A stretch of 34,424 nt of DNA from a bacterium (GTDB taxonomy: Bacteria; DUMJ01): assembly GCA_012839925.1 (NCBI GenBank), contig DUMJ01000015.1:1-34424 (forward strand). The letters run 5' to 3'. Below the pieces are notes generated by a model that saw only the letters and a list, made by a program, of their open reading frames with translations, ran no database searches and was not told the DNA's origin. The position numbers and the translations under genes are program-made. This document shows, in pieces, positions 15,545-24,327 of this stretch. How positions within the stretch are numbered: position 1 is the first letter of the stretch; the number at the start of each line of letters is the position of its first letter.

Positions 15545-16174
15545 ATGGAAATTATAACATTATTTTTTACCAGTTTTCTGGTTGGCTTTTCAGGGGCATC
15601 TACTCCAGGTCCATTGATGACCCTGGTATTAGCTCAGAGTAGTATAGGTGGATGGAAGAAATCTCTTGAGATTATCTCCGGGCATGCTATCCTGGAGGGG
15701 ATCTTATTAATCCTCCTTCTTTTTGGTCTTCAACCTATACTTGAGCATCCTATCTTTCTCAGGTCTTTTACCCTTTTAGGTAGCGTTTTTCTCATATATA
15801 TGGGTATAACACTCTTTATCTCCATTTTAAATAACAGGATAGAGATAAAAAACTCTGACCCGGTTAAAATTCCTTTAACCCTGGCAGGAGCGTTAACTTC
15901 ACTGGGGAATCCATACTGGCTTCTCTGGTGGATTACCATAGGGGTAAGTTTTATTACTCAGGCAAAGAATCTATTACTTCCTGGAATCCTGAGTTTTTAC
16001 ACAGGGCATATACTGGCTGATTATACCTGGTATATATTTATAGGTATTTTAGGTCAGGGGTTATCCCTTCCATTCTGGGGAAAGGTCTATAGATATGTTT
16101 TATATTTCTCTTCTCTCTTCCTCTTTGGTTTTGGTCTGTACTTTATATACTATGCAATATTTAAGATATCTTAA
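15545..16174 (+). CDS. LysE/RhtB-family amino-acid exporter
   Basis: Inner-membrane exporter of 209 residues with six predicted helices. The start shows the family hallmark FSGASTPGPLMTLVLAQS (normally G-x-x-PGP in helix 1), followed by GHAILEGILLILLLFG and later SLGNPYWLLWWITIG, the second signature of the family (NPK/YxxLWW). Substrates of the family include lysine, homoserine, threonine and leucine; none can be picked here. It is a single gene between two sugar clusters. Its stop lies in a palindrome shared with the stop of the convergent GH2 gene. Confidence 0.9.
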   Translation: MEIITLFFTSFLVGFSGASTPGPLMTLVLAQSSIGGWKKSLEIISGHAILEGILLILLLFGLQPILEHPIFLRSFTLLGSVFLIYMGITLFISILNNRIEIKNSDPVKIPLTLAGALTSLGNPYWLLWWITIGVSFITQAKNLLLPGILSFYTGHILADYTWYIFIGILGQGLSLPFWGKVYRYVLYFSSLFLFGFGLYFIYYAIFKIS

Positions 16175-18923
16175 GTAGAGATTTTAATATCTGAAAAAGC
16201 AGATATTCACCTGCCGGGTTAAGCGAGATTCCATTTGCCTCATCTCCTAACCCTCCCTGAAATCGAAGGGTAGATGCTATTATGAGTCCTTTCCCCAGCA
16301 CTATCTCTACCAAATACTCGTCTAAATCAAAGTTCCTGGCATCTAATCTCCTTAAAATAGGATACCACTTTCCATTATTCCCTGCCAATCTATCTAAGCC
16401 TTCAGACGTAAAGACCGTATCAGTAGCAAGTGAATACCATTGTTGTGAACAGAACTTCTCGTTATCAAATCCTCTAATTATAGGATGTTTTTCCATAATT
16501 TGGATCGATTCTCTCCAGAACGGTTTTCTTTCTACTGGGATATATCCTCCCCCCTGCTGTATGTACAGGACTCTCTTTCCCTCTCCTATATATCCTATTA
16601 ACTCCTGGTTTAAAGTGGTGGTAATTATAACCTCACAGTTAGAGATGTCAGATGTGAGATTAAATTTACTGAATATTGAATCCTTAACATCCTGAAATAT
16701 ATTACAGTGGTCTATTAGACATACAGAAAACTCCTTATACTTATTAATTGATATCTTAGGATATAGCCAGAACGTCCAGAAATTTTCCGCTATGACCTCT
16801 TCAAGATCAGTATCATATATCTTGACCCTGAAGGTAAGTTTGGTAATATCGGATACTTCCGGGGTATTTATTTCTAACGTTGCTATCTCGTTTACCATTC
16901 CGGGAGACAGATTGCATTCTATATATTCCTCCCCCTCATCTATAATATCCTTCCCATCCTCCAGTGTCCATAATATTCTGGCATTCTTTATATGGTCTTT
17001 CCCAAAATGGGATATCACTATATGTGGTCGAATAATACTTCCACTCTGATAGTTAAATCTATCCCACCTGATGAGCCTATCTCCTCCATTTATCCATCTT
17101 CTTCGATTATCCCATTGTATAGTAACAACTGTATCCGAATTAATGGTGCGGATTAAATATGGTTCATATTTTAATTCTCCAAAATCATTAAATATACCAC
17201 TGGTTGAAATTGGAGTATCTCTCATCCCTGTTATTACATATCCTGATATATTCTTATACTGCCTGACTAATTCTAATACCAGTTTTCTGTATACAAGTGA
17301 TTTATCTATTGAACTTTTTACCAGATATGGAAGCTTATCTGACAGGTTATTGGACTCTATCTTCTCTATTTGCCTGTGGTAGGATATATTCCAATTTATT
17401 CCAAAGCCTTTTGGAAATATCCACCATGGCAATTCTCCATAGACTTCTATTAACCTCTTTATATCTCTTATGGTGTCACTATCACAGAATTCACCAAAGA
17501 GCCAAGGTTTTTCTTTTCTCCATTGGGCAGCAAAGCTATCCAGAAGGTCTTTATAGAATGGCGGGTCTGTGTAGAAGTGATAATCATAGAAGTCAGCGTT
17601 CTCGTTAAGCAATCCTCCATAGCATTCACCTGAACCACTGTTATCCCTTATAAGTCCATCGGTGAGACCCTTTACCATATTATATAGATTGTTCAGAAAT
17701 TGATAATCAGCAGTTTCATCTAATTCACAACCCAATGTCCATATAATAATAGAACAGTGATGTCTTATAGATTTTACGATTTCATTATACTGTTTGTAGA
17801 CCTTCTCCTTTATCTTATCATCAATCTTAGGAACCCATAAAGGAAGCTCTTCCCATATTAACATACCCATTTCATCTGCTATATCAAAATATTCTTCTAT
17901 GGGTACATATAGACAGTGTTTTATAAGATTAAAGCCTGCCTCTTTTAATTTTGATATCTCTTCTCTTATAACTTCTTCAGTAGGTATTGGGGCTACGGTA
18001 TCTGGATACCACCCCCAATGGAGGATCCCTCTTATATACACTGGAGAATCGTTTATTAAGATATTACTTCCACTATACCTTACCTCTCTTAACCCGACCT
18101 TTTTAACTAACCTATCTGATAGCTCCGAACCGCTGTATACCTTTATCTCCAGTCTATAGAGATATGGGTCATCTATAGACCAGAGATGAGGATTATCAAT
18201 CTTGAGTTTGAACTGTACATTACTGGTACCAGAATTAAGGTAAATCTCTTCAGCTTTTTTAAGTAAGACATCTTCTCCATCATATAAAATAATCTCTATC
18301 AGGCTTTTTTCATCGTTATCTCTATTTATATACAAAGATAAATTCAACTCATTTTTATGAATATCTGATTTTATACGGATATCTTCTATAGATATATCCT
18401 TTTTTATAACGATTTCTACAGGTTTCCATATACCTCCAAAGGGCATACATACATCAGGCAGGAACCCGGCTAAGCTTTCTCTCAGAGGTAAGAACTTTTT
18501 CCCCGGTTTTATGACTTTCACTATCAGCTCGTTTTCTTCTTTCTTAATTAGATCAGTAATGTTAAACTCAAATGGTGACCATATGCCCTCATGATGTCCA
18601 ATATTGACACCATTTAAAATGACCTCTGCCCAGGCACTTACCCCATAAAATCTGAGATAGATATTTCCCTCTTTTAATAAAGAGTAATACTGATCAGTTA
18701 TGTCAAAATACTTCTTGTATACACCTATCCCTTCAAAATATGGAGAGATTCCCTGGGTTTCCCATGAGCCAGGTACGTTTATTTTTAACCAGTTATCAGT
18801 TAAAGTTACACTCCCTGCAATTTCTTCCAGGGAATTACAAATTAACTCGGGTGGCTCAAGAATCTGGATATCCCAAGACCCATCCAGTTTTATTGGATCG
18901 AATACTCCGTTACCTGTGGACAT
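16161..18923 (-). CDS. Glycoside hydrolase family 2-type enzyme with C-terminal GATase-like domain
   Basis: Predicted cytoplasmic retaining beta-glycosidase, 920 residues. The sugar-binding domain opens at KLDGSWDIQ, an Ig-like domain follows, and the TIM barrel starts near RGILHWGWYPD. The acid/base is E400 in WTLGCELDE (usual motif GNE, here GCE). The nucleophile is E478 in FGEF; the 78-residue spacing is near that of LacZ. The last 180 residues (VCLIDHCNIF, GKRVLYIQQGGG) look like a glutamine-amidotransferase-like or ThuA-like domain. I chose ATG 18923, behind GAGGT, over the upstream in-frame ATG 18992, which would precede the promoter. There is no signal peptide. The sugar is unknown. 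Confidence 0.9.
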   Translation of the reverse strand: MSTGNGVFDPIKLDGSWDIQILEPPELICNSLEEIAGSVTLTDNWLKINVPGSWETQGISPYFEGIGVYKKYFDITDQYYSLLKEGNIYLRFYGVSAWAEVILNGVNIGHHEGIWSPFEFNITDLIKKEENELIVKVIKPGKKFLPLRESLAGFLPDVCMPFGGIWKPVEIVIKKDISIEDIRIKSDIHKNELNLSLYINRDNDEKSLIEIILYDGEDVLLKKAEEIYLNSGTSNVQFKLKIDNPHLWSIDDPYLYRLEIKVYSGSELSDRLVKKVGLREVRYSGSNILINDSPVYIRGILHWGWYPDTVAPIPTEEVIREEISKLKEAGFNLIKHCLYVPIEEYFDIADEMGMLIWEELPLWVPKIDDKIKEKVYKQYNEIVKSIRHHCSIIIWTLGCELDETADYQFLNNLYNMVKGLTDGLIRDNSGSGECYGGLLNENADFYDYHFYTDPPFYKDLLDSFAAQWRKEKPWLFGEFCDSDTIRDIKRLIEVYGELPWWIFPKGFGINWNISYHRQIEKIESNNLSDKLPYLVKSSIDKSLVYRKLVLELVRQYKNISGYVITGMRDTPISTSGIFNDFGELKYEPYLIRTINSDTVVTIQWDNRRRWINGGDRLIRWDRFNYQSGSIIRPHIVISHFGKDHIKNARILWTLEDGKDIIDEGEEYIECNLSPGMVNEIATLEINTPEVSDITKLTFRVKIYDTDLEEVIAENFWTFWLYPKISINKYKEFSVCLIDHCNIFQDVKDSIFSKFNLTSDISNCEVIITTTLNQELIGYIGEGKRVLYIQQGGGYIPVERKPFWRESIQIMEKHPIIRGFDNEKFCSQQWYSLATDTVFTSEGLDRLAGNNGKWYPILRRLDARNFDLDEYLVEIVLGKGLIIASTLRFQGGLGDEANGISLNPAGEYLLFQILKSLLKIS

Positions 18924-18956
18924 ATTAACATAGACCTCATTTAGATTTTTACCTAC

Positions 18957-18965
18957 ATTATAACA
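18957..18965 (-). promoter_or_regulatory. Extended -10 promoter of the GH2-type gene
   Basis: On the minus strand TGT-TATAAT. The start point would be near 18950, about 27 nt before ATG 18923. It is back-to-back with the plus-strand promoter of the sugar transporter, about 10 bp away. Confidence 0.6.
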
Positions 18966-18967
18966 CA

Positions 18968-18987
18968 TACATTTATGATATAATGTA
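18968..18987. promoter_or_regulatory. Candidate operator dyad in the divergent GH2 / transporter promoter
   Basis: TACATT (18968-18973) and AATGTA (18982-18987) form a dyad with an 8-bp centre that covers the plus-strand -10. A regulator here could control both divergent units. No family consensus is recognised. Confidence 0.35.
18976..18984 (+). promoter_or_regulatory. Extended -10 promoter of sugar transporter cluster 2
   Basis: TGA-TATAAT, with start point near 18991 and AGGAGG at about 19003 before ATG 19016. No convincing -35 is seen. The 13-base core TTTATGATATAAT is identical to that before the LysE-type gene. Confidence 0.65.
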
Positions 18988-19015
18988 AACAAAATTCAGA
19001 ATAGGAGGCGTTGAT

Positions 19016-20347
19016 ATGTGGCATAGAAAGCTTTTATTGGTGACGTTATGTATGCTTCTGGTAATAAGTTTGTTACCAGTCATCTCTCCAGCCCAGGAAC
19101 AGGTGACGATTACCTATCGCACATGGGAGGGTGGGGAGATGATGAAGATCAACCAGTCTCAGGTAGATGCTTTTATGCGGAAGCATCCTAATATCAAGGT
19201 AATACTGAGTACTGTACCTGAGAACTATGATGAGAAGTTACAGATTGAGACTGCTTCTGGTAATGCCCCTGATGTCTTCCAGTTAAGTGCAGAGAACATA
19301 GCATCCTGGGGTAGTCGTGGTGTTCTTCTAGATTTAAAACCTTATTTTGATGCCAGCTCCGATTTGAAACTTTCAAGCTTTTATGAGCCGTTACAGAGAC
19401 AGTATACTGTTAATGGCAAGACCTACGGTATGAGTAATGCTGTAGAGATTTCACTGATCTTCTATAATAAGAAGCTTTTTGAAAAGGCAGGGCTTCCTTA
19501 TCCTGCAGCTGATCCTGCCAAGGCTAAAAACTGGCTCTGGGATCAATACGTTGACGTAGCAAAGAAGCTTACTGTAGTGGACCCGAACAATCCTAGTAAT
19601 ATTCTGCAATGGGGGACTACTACTACAAGGGGTTGGGTATTTTACTTTATGCCTCTTGTTTGGTCGAACGGGGGGCAGTTATTTAGCAAAGATTATAAGG
19701 AATTTTTGTTGAATAGACCTGAGGCTTATGAGGTCCTTCAGAAAGATGCTGATTTAGCGCAGAAGTTACGTATAGCTTCTAAATCTGAGGATTTACAGAA
19801 ATTAGGGATGGGTAACGTTGACCTCCTCGCTCAGGGGAAGTTGGCAATGTTGATTACCGGTACATGGGATGTATTTAGTCTATCTGTAGATAGAAAATTC
19901 CATGATTGGGATGTTACATATCTTCCGGTATTTAAGCCTGGTAAACTTTACACTACTATTCCACAGTCAGGATATTCTATATATTCGAAGACCAAACATC
20001 CTAAAGAAGCGTTTGAGTTCTTGAAGTTCCTCCTCAGTGAAGAGGGACAGTTATACAGGGCAAAAGTAGGAAATGTCTTGCCCAGTATAAAGTCTCTTCT
20101 TACTCCAGCTGCACAGAAGAAGTGGATAAGTCCAGCTATTCATTCTCCTAATTTTGGTAGAGTAGTATTCAACTATATGAGATACGGTATGCTTCTTACA
20201 CCTACTAATTATTTCCCGGATAACTGGTTGAAGATCTCTGATGTCCTGGATGCTGAATTAGGACCAATCTGGTCAGGTAAGAAGACAGCAAAAGAGGCTA
20301 CAGAATCTGCTGCCGCTAAGATAAACGCAATATTACAAGGGAAATAG
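19016..20347 (+). CDS. Sugar ABC transporter substrate-binding protein (cluster 2)
   Basis: Exported CUT1 receptor, 443 residues, signal peptide about 1-26 (VISPAQ then EQVTITYRTWEGG), no lipobox. Family landmarks are FMRKHPNIKVILSTVPENY, ETASGNAPDVFQLSAENIAS, LITGTWDVFSL and KTKHPKEAFEFLKFLLSEEG. First gene of a plus-strand unit SBP-permease-permease-hydrolase. Codons here look less AGA/ATA-biased and more even than in the neighbours, fitting a highly expressed receptor. The stop codon lies inside a 17-bp hairpin stem. The ligand is probably an oligosaccharide cut by one or both hydrolases in the island. Confidence 0.94.
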   Translation: MWHRKLLLVTLCMLLVISLLPVISPAQEQVTITYRTWEGGEMMKINQSQVDAFMRKHPNIKVILSTVPENYDEKLQIETASGNAPDVFQLSAENIASWGSRGVLLDLKPYFDASSDLKLSSFYEPLQRQYTVNGKTYGMSNAVEISLIFYNKKLFEKAGLPYPAADPAKAKNWLWDQYVDVAKKLTVVDPNNPSNILQWGTTTTRGWVFYFMPLVWSNGGQLFSKDYKEFLLNRPEAYEVLQKDADLAQKLRIASKSEDLQKLGMGNVDLLAQGKLAMLITGTWDVFSLSVDRKFHDWDVTYLPVFKPGKLYTTIPQSGYSIYSKTKHPKEAFEFLKFLLSEEGQLYRAKVGNVLPSIKSLLTPAAQKKWISPAIHSPNFGRVVFNYMRYGMLLTPTNYFPDNWLKISDVLDAELGPIWSGKKTAKEATESAAAKINAILQGK

Positions 20348-20382
20348 GTAAAGAGGGGGGAAGATCCCCCTTCTTTACCTAT
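20344..20382 (+). promoter_or_regulatory. Intra-operon hairpin between binding-protein and permease genes (cluster 2)
   Basis: A 17-bp stem (20344-20360 with 20366-20382, one G-U pair) and 5-base loop; it swallows the receptor stop codon. It is followed by GAAAGGAAGG, the permease ribosome site, with no T-run. It probably protects the upstream receptor message or dampens read-through. Confidence 0.75.
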
Positions 20383-20402
20383 GAAAGGAAGGATATGTAG
20401 TA

Positions 20403-21305
20403 ATGAGAAAGAGTGGACTATTAAGACAGGAAATGATGTGGGGATACATATTTGTATTACCTGCGATACTGGGAGTTATTGTATGGACTGCCTGGCCTAT
20501 GATATATTCAGCTTGGCTAGCTTTTCATAAATGGGACCTATTTACTAATCCTGTTCCTGTGGGGTTTGGAAATTTCAAGGAGGCTTTTTTTGAAGACCCC
20601 CTTTTCTGGCATTCTTTAAAGGTTACCGCTTATTACACCATAGTAGGTGTCCCATTGCAGCTGATCGCAGGGTTTCTACTGGCACTCCTTTTAAATACAA
20701 AGATAAAAGGAATAACAATATTTAGGACTGTATATTATTTACCTTCTATAGTGCCTGCGGTAGCTAATAGTGTACTCTGGATGTGGTTACTTAATTATGA
20801 ATATGGGATTATAAATACCTTTTTAGGATTATTTGGAGTCAACAAAATTGATTGGTTAGGTGACCCTAAGTTTGTCTTACCTGCCCTATGGATGATGGGG
20901 GTCTGGGGTGCAGGTGGAAGCATGATAATCTATCTGGCTGGTCTCCAGGGGGTTCCAAAAGAGTTTTATGAGGCAGCAGAGATAGATGGGGCTGGATCCT
21001 GGAGTAAATTTTTATATATCACTATCCCTATGATGAGTCCTGTTATCTTCTTTAATCTAATTATGGGGCTTATTGGTTCTTTTCAGGTCTTTACCGTAAG
21101 CTATGTAATGTTTCAGGGAGGATCTGGGGGACCTGAGAATGCTGCTTTATTTTATGTGGTAAAATTATGGAACCATGCGTTTAGATATCTGGAAATGGGA
21201 TACGCCTCTGCTCTTGCCTGGATACTTTTTATTATTATCCTTTCTTTGACCCTCTTAGTTTTTAAAGTTTTAGGTCCCCAGGTATATTATGAAGGGATAA
21301 AATAG
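20403..21305 (+). CDS. Sugar ABC transporter permease, MalF/UgpA type (cluster 2)
   Basis: Membrane subunit, 300 residues, six predicted helices starting at MMWGYIFVLPAILGVIVWTA. The EAA loop is FYEAAEIDGAGSWSKFLYI near residue 195. Other family segments are YYLPSIVPAVANSVLWMWL and FQGGSGGPENAALFYVVKL. The start ATG has AAGGAAGG upstream, right after the receptor hairpin. It ends 11 bp before the next permease. Its sequence is related to but distinct from the cluster 1 permease, so the two clusters are not a recent duplication. Confidence 0.93.
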   Translation: MRKSGLLRQEMMWGYIFVLPAILGVIVWTAWPMIYSAWLAFHKWDLFTNPVPVGFGNFKEAFFEDPLFWHSLKVTAYYTIVGVPLQLIAGFLLALLLNTKIKGITIFRTVYYLPSIVPAVANSVLWMWLLNYEYGIINTFLGLFGVNKIDWLGDPKFVLPALWMMGVWGAGGSMIIYLAGLQGVPKEFYEAAEIDGAGSWSKFLYITIPMMSPVIFFNLIMGLIGSFQVFTVSYVMFQGGSGGPENAALFYVVKLWNHAFRYLEMGYASALAWILFIIILSLTLLVFKVLGPQVYYEGIK

Positions 21306-21316
21306 GAGGCACTGAG

Positions 21317-22138
21317 TTGAATATATCCAAAATATTAATCATATTTATCCTCTGTATCATAGGTTTCGTGATGTTTATTCCTTTTTTATGGCTGGTAAGT
21401 AGCTCTCTAAAGCCTATGGAAGACATATGGGTTTTCCCTCCAAAGTGGATACCGAATCCTCCAAGATGGGATAATTATTATAATGCATTGACATATCTTC
21501 CTTTTGGGCGTTATATATTAAACACACTGTTCGTTACCTTTATGGTTCTGGTAGGAGTATTACTTACCTCCTCTATAGCTGGATATGCCTTTGCCCGGCT
21601 TCGTTTCCCTGGTAAAGATTTTATCTTCTATGTACTCCTTTCCACTATGATGTTACCATATATAGTAACCCTTATCCCTATTTATATTATGTTTAAGAAT
21701 CTTGGATGGCTGGATACTTATAAACCGCTTATTATTCCTGCCTATTTTGGTGGAGGAGCATTTAATATCTTTCTCTTTAGACAATTTTTTATGGGGATAC
21801 CCCAGGAGTTAGTAGATTCAGCCAGGATTGATGGGGCGAGTGAGCCTAGCATCTTCTTTAGAATTATCATTCCGCTCAGTATGCCAGTGGTGGTTACTAT
21901 AGCTATCTTTACCTTTTTGGGAACATGGAATGACTTTATGGGACCATTACTCTATCTGCAGTCTCCTCAGAAATTAACTGTAGCTGTTGGTTTATCTTAT
22001 TTCCGGGGGATGTATTCCACCCAGTGGAATTATTTGATGGCTGCCTCAACGGTTATGATTATTCCTCCCATTATTCTATTCTTATTGGCTCAGAGATATT
22101 TTGTGAGAGGAATTGTCCTTACTGGACTGAAAGGATGA
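21317..22138 (+). CDS. Sugar ABC transporter permease, MalG type (cluster 2)
   Basis: Second membrane subunit, 273 residues. The start is TTG at 21317 with AGGAGG 7 bp upstream; no better ATG keeps the first helix. Landmarks: FIPFLWLVSSSLKPMEDIW, the EAA loop LVDSARIDGASEPSIFFRI near residue 172, and the end YFVRGIVLTGLKG. It is followed after 7 bp by the hydrolase gene, so import and hydrolysis are in one transcript. No ATPase gene is present here either. Confidence 0.93.
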   Translation: MNISKILIIFILCIIGFVMFIPFLWLVSSSLKPMEDIWVFPPKWIPNPPRWDNYYNALTYLPFGRYILNTLFVTFMVLVGVLLTSSIAGYAFARLRFPGKDFIFYVLLSTMMLPYIVTLIPIYIMFKNLGWLDTYKPLIIPAYFGGGAFNIFLFRQFFMGIPQELVDSARIDGASEPSIFFRIIIPLSMPVVVTIAIFTFLGTWNDFMGPLLYLQSPQKLTVAVGLSYFRGMYSTQWNYLMAASTVMIIPPIILFLLAQRYFVRGIVLTGLKG

Positions 22139-22145
22139 TCGTTAG

Positions 22146-24263
22146 ATGATGGACAATAGATATACTCCTTTTGGATATTTGAATAATCCGTATCATTATT
22201 GTAAGGGTAGTTATTATACTCAGGAGAATGGATGTATCAGGTCTTCAGAAAGATATGTGGGGTTAGGTTGGTCTTATCCCTGGGGAAGTAACAGTGCCAA
22301 ATCACAGATTAATCTGGTTATAGGTGTAAATATAAATAATAATACATATATAAATCGGGAAGATTTTTCTATCCTGTGCTCTTCTTACCATACGGAGAAT
22401 GTAATTAGCCTTGACTTTTCTATCGATTCATTGAATGTAAGAGCCATTTATTTCCTTATAGAAAAGGATGAAATTGGATGTATACTGGAACTGGAGAATC
22501 AAGGCGACTGTAATATAAATTTTAATCTGCTCCTCTCTCTAGAAGGGAGGGGAGAGATAAGTGTGGTTGAAGAAGAATCGCTTAAGACTGACAGATATTA
22601 CCACTCATTGGGATTAAAAGGGGAGAGACCCTTCTCTTCTAATAACCACATGTTAAACTGGAAACTTCCGATAACTCTTTCTTCTATGGAGAAAAAAGAG
22701 CTCTATGTTCCTTTATTAAGGAGCGAATCGTTAGAGGCTCTTTCAGTTCTAAAGGAATCTGTAAGATGCAATTATGGTGAGATATTGAAGGAGAGATATA
22801 GAGAGGATGAATTCTATTTAAGGGCGCCGATTCTGACAGGGGATTGGGCAATATATTGGAAGAATTCTTGGCATTATGATTGGGAAACTACCAGAATGTG
22901 TGTAATGCCTCCACAGGGTATTTTTAAAGATAGATGGCCCACATGGACGATTCAGTGGCCCAGAGCAGTTTTAGCAGAGGGGACCATGGATATGATGAGA
23001 TTATCTTATGCTGACAAAAATCTGGCTCAAGAATGTATTACATCTCTTCTAAAATATACTATTGCTCCTAATATCCCCTGTATATTTATGGATGGCTCGC
23101 CCAATATGATAGCTAAAGATGGCAGTATATGTGGGACTTCCCCTGCCTGGTGTTTACCATTTTATAATATCTATCTAATGTATCTCCGTTATCTCGATAG
23201 GGAATGGTTAATGGATATCTATCCTTATCTGGCAAATTATCTAAATTGGTGGCTTAAAGAGAGGACAGCCCCAGATGGCTGGATTATATATAAGTGTACC
23301 TGGGAGAGTGGAGAGGATGGAAACCCAAGGCTGGATCCGGATCAAACTGGGGATAATGTGATCTCAAATTACGTATATCCGGTAGAACTACAGGCATCTA
23401 TGGCTATATCCAGTTTAATTATGGAAAGATTTGCTCAAGAGTTAAGCATGCTACAAGATGTAAGATACTGGAATAAGATATACGAGGAATATAAAGAGAA
23501 GACTCAAAGGTTGTGGGATTCTGGTGAGAATAGATTCAGGGACTGGGATATAAAGGAGAATAGATGGAGCTGGAAAGATGTTAATTATGGTGGAGTGAAT
23601 CCTTTTCTTTATGAGCCTCTTCATCTTATACCCCTTATGTTTCGGCTAGCCACAGAAGAACAGGTTGATAAGTTTAAAGAGAGATGGGGTTATTCTGCAT
23701 ATGATAGAGAACCCTTTAACTTTTGGCCATCGTGGACTTATACAATCTGTGAGTCAGTCAATCATCAAGATGATAGAAGGGTAGTCTCAGAAATGGCATA
23801 TAAGATTATTGATAGGGTATATAGAGAAAATGACCGGCGATTCCTTGGAGAAGGACTTGAACCTTTGCCGGGAGAAGCCAGAGAGTATTGGCCTCAAAAT
23901 ATCGAGAACTGGAGGGCAGCTGAGGTATATGGATGGGGAGCTACTACCCTGACCCTTCTGATAAGACAGATTATGGGATTCTTGGAAAGTGAAGATACAA
24001 AAAATAATGAGTTTATAATCGCCCCTCAGTTACCTAATGACCTGCTAATTTCCGGGAAGATTTATGGATTAGAGAACTTACACTATAGAGGCTATAATTT
24101 TGCCATCTCTTACCAGGTAGAAGACGAAAAAGATGAGAAGTTGCTTTTGTCTCTTAAGTTTCAGGAACCGATAAAAATTTGTATAGATGGAATTTTTTAT
24201 AATAATGAATTAGAATTGCACATTATTAACGGAGGAAGATATAGGGTCATAATATCAGACTAG
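22146..24263 (+). CDS. (alpha/alpha)6-barrel glycoside hydrolase, GH63/GH37/GH78-like
   Basis: A 705-residue cytoplasmic protein without signal peptide. The N-terminal 230 residues look like a beta-sandwich; the rest is helical with repeated aromatic motifs typical of (alpha/alpha)6 sugar hydrolases (TRMCVMPPQGIFKDRWPTW, LANYLNWWLKERTAPDG). WESGEDGNPR (386-395) resembles the GH63 motif ESGMDNSPR, whose Asp is the acid, here D391. PLPGEAREYWPQNIENW followed by EVYGWGATT resembles the distal catalytic region. It overlaps the logic of the transporter operon, 7 bp behind the permease. I am confident of the fold class, not of the family number or sugar. Confidence 0.78.
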   Translation: MMDNRYTPFGYLNNPYHYCKGSYYTQENGCIRSSERYVGLGWSYPWGSNSAKSQINLVIGVNINNNTYINREDFSILCSSYHTENVISLDFSIDSLNVRAIYFLIEKDEIGCILELENQGDCNINFNLLLSLEGRGEISVVEEESLKTDRYYHSLGLKGERPFSSNNHMLNWKLPITLSSMEKKELYVPLLRSESLEALSVLKESVRCNYGEILKERYREDEFYLRAPILTGDWAIYWKNSWHYDWETTRMCVMPPQGIFKDRWPTWTIQWPRAVLAEGTMDMMRLSYADKNLAQECITSLLKYTIAPNIPCIFMDGSPNMIAKDGSICGTSPAWCLPFYNIYLMYLRYLDREWLMDIYPYLANYLNWWLKERTAPDGWIIYKCTWESGEDGNPRLDPDQTGDNVISNYVYPVELQASMAISSLIMERFAQELSMLQDVRYWNKIYEEYKEKTQRLWDSGENRFRDWDIKENRWSWKDVNYGGVNPFLYEPLHLIPLMFRLATEEQVDKFKERWGYSAYDREPFNFWPSWTYTICESVNHQDDRRVVSEMAYKIIDRVYRENDRRFLGEGLEPLPGEAREYWPQNIENWRAAEVYGWGATTLTLLIRQIMGFLESEDTKNNEFIIAPQLPNDLLISGKIYGLENLHYRGYNFAISYQVEDEKDEKLLLSLKFQEPIKICIDGIFYNNELELHIINGGRYRVIISD

Positions 24264-24278
24264 TCTGCAGTAGCTCTC

Positions 24279-24307
24279 TTGCTTATTGATTTTCTATATG
24301 TTAATAT
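24279..24307 (+). promoter_or_regulatory. Promoter of the unknown 148-residue gene
   Basis: TTGCTT (24279-24284) and TAATAT (24302-24307) with a 17-bp spacer; TGT before the -10 makes it extended. The start point would be near 24314, close to AGGAAGAGG at 24313-24321. Confidence 0.55.
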
Positions 24308-24327
24308 TTTTCAGGAAGAGGTTAACC

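Noticed and set aside
18924..18992. Longer start of the GH2 gene at 18992
   Set aside because: It would lie upstream of the likely start point and add 23 residues before the normal domain; ATG 18923 has a ribosome site.
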